Of a stretch of DNA of 64,000 bases, positions 59,435 to 64,000 are shown in pieces. The DNA comes from Agrobacterium tumefaciens str. B6 (GTDB taxonomy: Bacteria > Pseudomonadota > Alphaproteobacteria > Rhizobiales > Rhizobiaceae). Location of the stretch: positions 248,001-312,000 of the forward strand of contig NZ_LMVK01000001.1 in the NCBI RefSeq assembly GCF_001541315.1, in the 5' to 3' direction. A model generated the notes under the pieces. It saw only the letters and a program-made list of their open reading frames with translations. It made no database searches and was not told where the DNA came from. Numbering within the stretch: the first letter of the stretch is position 1; every line of letters begins with the position of its first letter. A program made the translations under genes and the position numbers.

Positions 59435-59488
59435 TGCTGGGGCCGGTGCGATTGACCGGCAAGGTTGCCGGAAGCGGGACCGCGAAAC

Positions 59489-59507
59489 GTCGCTTGGTTG
59501 CAAGGAC
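59489..59507 (+). promoter_or_regulatory. ROSE-like RNA thermometer hairpin in the hsp20 leader
   Basis: GUC + bulged G + CUUG pair with CAAG + GAC around a GUUG loop. The 3' arm contains the AAGGA ribosome-binding site (59502-59506), 10 bases before the ATG. A short SD-masking stem with one bulged G opposite the SD is the hallmark of ROSE elements that control rhizobial small heat-shock genes. A further hairpin (CCGGCAA-GG-TTGCCGG) lies upstream in the same leader. Folding energy was not computed. Confidence 0.6.
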
Positions 59508-59516
59508 AGAAGAGAC

Positions 59517-59942
59517 ATGAGCCGCATGACGCCATTCACCCACCCGCTTCTGCTGGGTTTTGATGCCATGGAAAAAACGCTGGAGCGCATGGCGAAGGCC
59601 AATGACGGCTATCCTCCCTACAACATAGAGCGCCTGCCCGGCAGCGAAGATGTGCCGGAGCGCCTGCGCATCACCATCGCAGTTGCCGGGTTTTCGCAGG
59701 ACGATCTGGATGTGACGACGGCCGATAACCAGCTCGTCATTCGGGGACGACAGCAGGAACAGGAGAAGCGCGATTTTCTCTATCGCGGCATCGCAGCGCG
59801 CCAGTTCCAGCGGGTATTCGTGCTTGCCGATGGCATGCAGGTCAGGGAAGCGCGCCTGCGCAACGGCCTTCTTTCCATCGATCTGGTCCGGCCGGAAATT
59901 TCAAACGTGGTGAAGAAAATTAATATTTCCGTCTCAGAGTAG
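59517..59942 (+). CDS. Small heat-shock protein (Hsp20/alpha-crystallin, IbpA type)
   Basis: 141 residues: a short N-terminus (MSRMTPFTHPLLLGFDAMEKTLE), an alpha-crystallin domain (about 40-125, with YPPYNIER, LRITIAVAGFSQDDLDV and LRNGLLSIDLVRP) and a short tail. It keeps unfolding proteins soluble. Class A rhizobial sHsp type; it may be the gene called hspC in Agrobacterium, recalled with low certainty. Preceded by a sigma-32-like promoter and a ROSE-like hairpin, and followed by a DUF1150 gene after 56 bases. Confidence 0.93.
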   Translation: MSRMTPFTHPLLLGFDAMEKTLERMAKANDGYPPYNIERLPGSEDVPERLRITIAVAGFSQDDLDVTTADNQLVIRGRQQEQEKRDFLYRGIAARQFQRVFVLADGMQVREARLRNGLLSIDLVRPEISNVVKKINISVSE

Positions 59943-59998
59943 AACGTGAACGCCAGAATCCGACACGAATCGCTCGGCGTGAAGAAGGAGGCTGAAAT

Positions 59999-60256
59999 AT
60001 GCTTTTGAAAGAAGCGCATGCGCGTCTCACCCAATCCCAGCTCGCCCATATCGGCGAAGGAGAAGTGGGATATATCCGCAAGATCCGGGCGGAAGACGTC
60101 AGCCGCTGTTTCCCGGAAGCGCCTGATCTCGATCCGCAATTGGATCTTTGGGCACTGTTCGGTGCGGATGGTACGCCGATCCTCCTCACGGACAACCGTT
60201 CAAGCACGTTTTTCAAGGCTGCCGAAGACGATCTCAAGACCGTCAGCCTGCATTGA
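59999..60256 (+). CDS. DUF1150 family protein, partner gene of hsp20
   Basis: 85 residues, acidic, no signal or membrane segment. Features: LTQSQLAHIGEGEVGYIRKI at the start and LWALFGADGTPILLTDNRSSTF near the C-terminus, the DUF1150 pattern. In alphaproteobacteria this gene commonly follows an hsp20 gene, so a role in small heat-shock protein function or regulation is inferred but not shown. Likely cotranscribed with hsp20 and ended by the hairpin at 60259-60290. Confidence 0.85.
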   Translation: MLLKEAHARLTQSQLAHIGEGEVGYIRKIRAEDVSRCFPEAPDLDPQLDLWALFGADGTPILLTDNRSSTFFKAAEDDLKTVSLH

Positions 60257-60258
60257 AT

Positions 60259-60290
60259 AAAAAAGCCCGCTTTTGAGCGGGCTTTATGCT
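60259..60290. terminator. Terminator between DUF1150 and EF-hand genes
   Basis: AAAGCCCGCT-TTTG-AGCGGGCTTT, a 10-bp perfect stem right after the DUF1150 stop and next to the EF-hand gene stop, with A run before and short T stretch after. Confidence 0.8.
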
Positions 60291-60297
60291 TAGTGGA

Positions 60298-60885
60298 TCA
60301 AAGGAACGGGCGGTCCGGCATGTCGTCGATGGAGATGACGCCGTCCTTGTTCCTGTCCAGCCGTTCGAACATCTTTTCGCCGGCGGCGGTGAATTCGGCC
60401 TTGCTGACCTGACCGTTCTCGTCGGTATCGGCCATGCGGAACAGTGCGTAGGCTCCACCCTTGCCGCCATGTTTGCCCCAGCCCTGACGGCCGCCATGTT
60501 CGCGCTCGGCGCGCTTGCCCTCGGGACCCTTGCCTTCATCCGCCTTGGCTTCCTCCCGCTCCGGACGCGGATGGGCGGCGCGGAAGGCTTCCATCTTCGC
60601 CTGGCGGTATTCGCGGATTTCCTTCGGCGTAATCGAGCCGTCCTTGTCCTTGTCGATCTCTGTGAAGAGCGCGTCCTGACGGGCGGCGAATTCCTCCTTC
60701 GAAATCTTGCCGTCCTTGTTGGCGTCGGCCACCTTCAGCAGGTGAACGAAAGCCGCTTCCGGCCGGATCGGCATGCGATCCTTGTGGCCCTTGCCGGGCG
60801 CGGCGAAAGTGGCCGTTGCGGCCGTGCTGAGCACAAGGGCTGCGCCAAGAGCAGAGAGGGCGATTTTGCGTGTGGTCATCGTCAT
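60298..60885 (-). CDS. Secreted EF-hand calcium-binding protein
   Basis: 195 residues with a signal peptide (about 1-29, hydrophobic core ALSALGAALVLSTAATATFA). Four EF-hand loops: D54-E65 (DANKDGKISKEE), D78-E89 (DKDKDGSITPKE), D153-E164 (DTDENGQVSKAE) and D177-D188 (DRNKDGVISIDD). Between pairs lies a charged, Gly/His-rich linker (about 105-146). All calcium-ligand positions are filled; the fourth loop ends in Asp rather than Glu. Probably a periplasmic calcium binder; function unknown. Confidence 0.88.
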   Translation of the reverse strand: MTMTTRKIALSALGAALVLSTAATATFAAPGKGHKDRMPIRPEAAFVHLLKVADANKDGKISKEEFAARQDALFTEIDKDKDGSITPKEIREYRQAKMEAFRAAHPRPEREEAKADEGKGPEGKRAEREHGGRQGWGKHGGKGGAYALFRMADTDENGQVSKAEFTAAGEKMFERLDRNKDGVISIDDMPDRPFL

Positions 60886-60985
60886 TACCTTTCTTTGGTG
60901 TCCCTGAAGAAAAGATAGTGACGTCCAGCAAGCCTCACCACTTAAACATCCGTAAGGTGGATGAAGCTTCGGTAATGTTCGCTGC

Positions 60986-61699
60986 TCAGCGGGTGATGGT
61001 TTTCGTCAGGAAGCCGGTCAGGTCGTCGGTGATGTAGTCGATATGCTCATCTGTCACGGCCGGAATTTCCCAGCGTTCCATGATGACGCCCTCAAGATTT
61101 GAAGGCACGAGCAACACGGTCTTCATGCCCAGCGCCTTGGGGGCGGCAAGATTGCGCGGCAGATCCTCGAACATGGCGGCTTTTTTCGTGTCGAGTTTCG
61201 CAAGTGCGGCGAATTTCTCATAGGTCGCGCTAGCTGGTTTAGGCAGATAGCCTGCGGCGACGATATCGAAAATATCCTCGAAGTGATCGAGAACACCGAG
61301 CGCGCCGGCGGCGGCCTGCGCGTGTTTCACGCTGCCATTGGTGAGGATGAACTTGCGACCGGGCAAAGCCTTGATTGCCTCACCAAGTTCCGGATGCGGT
61401 TTCAGTGCCGAATAATCTATGGCATGGGCGCGTTCCAGAAACTCGTCCGGGCTGATGCCGTAATGGATCATCAGGCCCTGCAGCGTCGTGCCGTGGTCGT
61501 GATAATACCGTTTCTGCAGCGCCCGGGCTTCCTCGGGGTCAAGCTTCAGAAGCTCCGCCACATAGGCCGTCATGTTTCGATCGATCTGCGAAAACAGATT
61601 GATGTGATGCGGATAGAGCGTGTTGTCGAGATCGAAGACCCATTCGCTCACATGGTCGAAATCGGCGGCTTCGGGCAGGTTTTTCGGCTTTGTGTCCAT
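60986..61699 (-). CDS. HAD-family pyrimidine 5'-nucleotidase
   Basis: 237 residues. HAD motif I is FDLDNTLYPH (about 21-30), motif II FILTNGS and motif III/IV around AAMFEDLPRNLAAPKALGMKTVL. It belongs to the Sdt1/Phm8-like group that dephosphorylates pyrimidine nucleotides. ATG 61699 is chosen because family proteins start shortly before the DLDNT motif; the frame stays open to 61933 across the divergent gene. Divergent from the EamA gene. Confidence 0.88.
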   Translation of the reverse strand: MDTKPKNLPEAADFDHVSEWVFDLDNTLYPHHINLFSQIDRNMTAYVAELLKLDPEEARALQKRYYHDHGTTLQGLMIHYGISPDEFLERAHAIDYSALKPHPELGEAIKALPGRKFILTNGSVKHAQAAAGALGVLDHFEDIFDIVAAGYLPKPASATYEKFAALAKLDTKKAAMFEDLPRNLAAPKALGMKTVLLVPSNLEGVIMERWEIPAVTDEHIDYITDDLTGFLTKTITR

Positions 61700-61805
61700 G
61701 GGCTGCTTTATGCCCGTTTCGAATGCCGAAGAAAATCGAAAAGACGACGATTGACCAGAAAATCGGGCTTGGCTGCGGCCTCCGGCGCATGATACCGCCA
61801 AAGCC

Positions 61806-62723
61806 ATGGAACTCTGGATAGGCATTACTTTCGCAAGCGCGTTCTTGCAGAACCTGCGCTCGACCCTGCAAAAGCACCTCAAGGGCATGATGGGCACCAC
61901 GGGCGCGACCTTTGTGCGCTTCGTGTTCGGCATGCCCTTCGCTCTCGCCTATCTCGCTTTTCTGCATTTCGGGCTCGGTCGCCCGCTCCCAGTGCCCAAC
62001 ATGTCCTTCGCTTTGTGGGCGACGGTCGGGGCCATGGCGCAAATTGCCGCCACGTTCCTGCTGGTGCACCTGTTCTCCTTCCGCAACTTTGCAGTGGGAA
62101 CGGCCTATTCCCGCACAGAGCCGGCGCAGGCGGCACTGTTCGCGCTTATCTTCATCGGTGAAAGCGTCAATGGCGGCACATTGGCTGCTATCGCCATCTC
62201 GGTCGCCGGTGTCATGCTGATTTCGGTGGCACGCACGGAAGTCACGCCCGCTTCCTTCCTGACCTCGATCTTCAGCCGGACGGCGGTCATCGGCCTCGCC
62301 TCAGGCGCTTTCTTCGGCCTGTCGTCGGTTGCCTACCGATCGGCATCGCTCGCGCTTGCGCCGAGCCTTCCCGTTCCGGACGCGATGATGCAGGCGGGCT
62401 TCACGCTCGTCGTCGTCATCGTCATGCAGACGGTGTCGATGTTCCTGTGGATCATCTGGCGCGAGCGGGAAGAATTGCGGCGTATCGCCAAGGTTTGGAA
62501 ACCGTCGCTTGCTGTCGGTTTCGTGGGCGCCACGGCCTCATTCGGCTGGTTCACGGCGATGACCCTGCAGCAGGCCGCCGTGGTGAAGGCGCTGGCGCAG
62601 GTGGAGATGCTCTTCGCCTTCGCCTCGACCGTGCTCTTCTTCAAGGAGAAGATCAACCGGCTCGAACTCTCCGGTTGCCTGCTGATTGTGGTGGGTGTGC
62701 TGTCGCTTCTGGCATTCGGTTGA
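61806..62723 (+). CDS. DMT-superfamily (EamA) transporter
   Basis: 305 residues with about ten hydrophobic helices in two repeats, each ending in an EamA-type segment (GTAYSRTEPAQAALFALIFIGES and VVKALAQVEMLFAFASTVLFFKEKI, cited in part). Drug/metabolite exporters of this type have varied substrates, so none is assigned. Divergent from the HAD gene; convergent with argB. Confidence 0.88.
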   Translation: MELWIGITFASAFLQNLRSTLQKHLKGMMGTTGATFVRFVFGMPFALAYLAFLHFGLGRPLPVPNMSFALWATVGAMAQIAATFLLVHLFSFRNFAVGTAYSRTEPAQAALFALIFIGESVNGGTLAAIAISVAGVMLISVARTEVTPASFLTSIFSRTAVIGLASGAFFGLSSVAYRSASLALAPSLPVPDAMMQAGFTLVVVIVMQTVSMFLWIIWREREELRRIAKVWKPSLAVGFVGATASFGWFTAMTLQQAAVVKALAQVEMLFAFASTVLFFKEKINRLELSGCLLIVVGVLSLLAFG

Positions 62724-62732
62724 AGGCCTGTC

Positions 62733-62759
62733 GTGGCGGACAGGCTTGCCGTCCGCCAC
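62733..62759. terminator. Hairpin between the EamA gene and argB
   Basis: GTGGCGGAC and GTCCGCCAC form a perfect 9-bp stem with a 9-base loop, 9 bases beyond the EamA stop and 11 from the argB stop. No T run, so termination on either strand is uncertain. Confidence 0.4.
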
Positions 62760-62769
62760 CTGAAGCACA

Positions 62770-63654
62770 TCAGGGCACGATGAGCGTGCCGGCGCCTTCC
62801 GTGAAGATTTCCAGAAGGACGGAATGGGGCGTCTTGCCGTTGAGGATCACCACGCCCTGAACACCGGCCTTGATGGCGTCGATGCAGGTCTCGACCTTCG
62901 GGATCATGCCACCGGAAATCGTGCCGTCCTTGATGAGCGCACGCGCCTGCGAGACGGTGAGTTCCTTGATGAGTTCCTTGTTCTTGTCGAGAACGCCGGG
63001 AACGTCGGTGAGAAACAGCAGACGCGAGGCGTGAAGCGCGCCCGCAATCGCGCCGGCGAAGGTATCGGCGTTGATATTGTAGGTGGCGCCATCGCGGCCA
63101 GGCGCGACCGGGGCGATGACCGGGATCATTTCCGACTTGGCGAGCAGGTCGAGCAGGGTGCGGTCGACTTCGGTGACTTCGCCGACGAAGCCGAGATCGA
63201 GCACACGTTCGATATTGCTGTCAGGATCGATGACGGTCTTTTTCGCCTTTTCGGCGAAGACCATGTTACCGTCCTTGCCGCACAGGCCGATCGCCCATTC
63301 ACCCGTCTGGTTGATGAGGGCGACGATTTCCTTGTTGATCGATCCGGCCAGAACCATTTCGACGATCTCGACCGTCTTGGCGTCGGTAACGCGAAGGCCG
63401 CCCTCGAACTTCGATTCGATGCCCATCTTGGTCAGCATCGCGCCGATCTGCGGGCCGCCGCCATGCACGACGATCGGGTTTATGCCTGATTGCTTCAACA
63501 GCGCGATGTCTTCCGCGAAAGCCTTGCCGAGTGTGGAATCCCCCATGGCGTGGCCGCCATATTTCACCACGATGGTCTTGTTCTCGTATTTCTGCATAAA
63601 AGGCAGAGCCTGTGCGAGCAGCCGCGCCTGAGTTTCGCTTTCGGAAGACGTCAT
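62770..63654 (-). CDS. argB: Acetylglutamate kinase
   Basis: 294 residues, amino acid kinase family. It phosphorylates N-acetylglutamate in arginine and ornithine synthesis, the supply of ornithine for the ols pathway. Motifs: [11 protein letters not shown] near 28-38, [12 protein letters not shown] near 64-75, and [15 protein letters not shown] with [14 protein letters not shown]. The longer N-terminus with the KYENK segment is typical of the arginine-feedback-sensitive, hexameric type. In most rhizobia engB lies directly upstream; here a rightward gene begins instead. Confidence 0.97.
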   Translation of the reverse strand: MTSSESETQARLLAQALPFMQKYENKTIVVKYGGHAMGDSTLGKAFAEDIALLKQSGINPIVVHGGGPQIGAMLTKMGIESKFEGGLRVTDAKTVEIVEMVLAGSINKEIVALINQTGEWAIGLCGKDGNMVFAEKAKKTVIDPDSNIERVLDLGFVGEVTEVDRTLLDLLAKSEMIPVIAPVAPGRDGATYNINADTFAGAIAGALHASRLLFLTDVPGVLDKNKELIKELTVSQARALIKDGTISGGMIPKVETCIDAIKAGVQGVVILNGKTPHSVLLEIFTEGAGTLIVP

Positions 63655-63925
63655 CTAAAAACCTCGGTCTGTGGTTGCGGCTGTTGAGAGCCTGTCACCG
63701 CTCTAAAGCAAGTCTTTGACGGATGAAATAACCTCTCGGCCTTATTGTGTCGGCAGCAGTCAAATTTCTTTTTTTTGGCGTTCCGGGCCCTGTAATGCGA
63801 TTGACATAAAGGCCCAATGGGACCAGCCTTGCAGGGGAAAGGGGAGGGGTTAATTCAGGGCGACAGAAGATGTCGCGCGCCGCGCAAGCGATGCTGACCT
63901 GAACGACCGAGGAGCGAGAGGCCAC

Positions 63926-64000
63926 ATGACGGCACCCGATCGAGACAAGCAAAGCGGTTTGCGGGACGAAGTCCTTGCGGGCGAATATGTGCTGGGTGCC
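63926..64000 (+). CDS. Start of a gene, possibly an anti-sigma factor (cut by window edge)
   Basis: From ATG 63926 the frame is open for 25 codons to the edge and is preceded by GAGGAGCGAGAGG, a good ribosome-binding site. The residues DEVLAGEYVLGA resemble the N-terminus of RskA/ChrR-type anti-sigma factors (AEYVLGxL). Too short to confirm. The 270 bases upstream hold a GGGCC/GGCCC inverted pair near 63786-63816 but no clear promoter. Confidence 0.4.
   Translation, partial: MTAPDRDKQSGLRDEVLAGEYVLGA

Overview
The window is a stretch of alphaproteobacterial chromosome. It is GC-rich and almost fully coding, with short intergenic gaps, no insertion sequence, no rRNA or tRNA gene, no CRISPR and no phage. 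Gene content and order (rpsT-dnaA, hrcA-grpE, ptsN-hpf-rpoN-lptB-lptA-lptC, olsB next to mutS-glnD-murJ, a Fur/Mur regulator next to an olsA-type acyltransferase, a PraR-like regulator before metK) point to Rhizobiales. From memory it matches the circular chromosome of the Agrobacterium tumefaciens/fabrum group. No database search was possible.

Layout. 1-5.2 kb: a di-iron hydroxylase cut by the left edge (probably the ornithine-lipid hydroxylase OlsE), ubiB and ubiE on the minus strand, then mutM and an enoyl-CoA hydratase on the plus strand. 5.2-8.2 kb: rpsT and dnaA, separated by a long AT-rich regulatory gap with a cluster of GANTC methylation sites. 8.2-12.8 kb: hemW, rdgB and rph leftward, hrcA and grpE rightward. 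12.8-18.1 kb: a leftward block lptC-lptA-lptB-rpoN-hpf-ptsN (LPS export, sigma-54, ribosome hibernation, nitrogen PTS). 18.3-25.9 kb: sppA, ihfB, a LapA-like protein, two RNA methyltransferases, lspA, a hybrid histidine kinase and olsB. 26-37.9 kb: mutS, glnD, murJ, a VOC protein, trpS, a UspA protein, an Nfu-type Fe-S protein, tsaB, rimI and fur/mur. 37.9-47.5 kb: olsA, miaB, the ybeZ-ybeY-ybeX-lnt block, a PraR-like regulator, metK and trmB. 47.5-54.8 kb: rbsK and rmuC leftward, def-fmt-truA rightward, dapD-dapE and a small membrane protein leftward. 54.9-64 kb: a more accessory-looking section (LOG-family protein, chemoreceptor, nucleoside hydrolase, Hsp20 with DUF1150 partner, EF-hand protein, HAD nucleotidase, EamA transporter), then argB and the first codons of another gene.

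How the genes fit together. Most are core information-processing and envelope functions: initiation (DnaA, IHF), repair (MutM, MutS, RmuC, RdgB), translation and RNA modification (RpsT, Def, Fmt, TruA, MiaB, TrmB, TsaB, RimI, YbeY), envelope assembly (LptABC, LspA, Lnt, MurJ, ornithine-lipid synthesis) and nitrogen control (RpoN, PtsN, GlnD). I do not see a new multi-gene system. The most interesting signals are regulatory: the GANTC cluster upstream of dnaA; a sigma-32-like promoter plus a ROSE-like RNA thermometer before hsp20; a near-perfect iron-control palindrome before the Nfu gene; a palindromic operator before metK; a 16-bp tandem repeat that multiplies the rimI start region; palindromic repeat elements after dnaA and before rpoN; and all three ornithine-lipid genes scattered within 39 kb.
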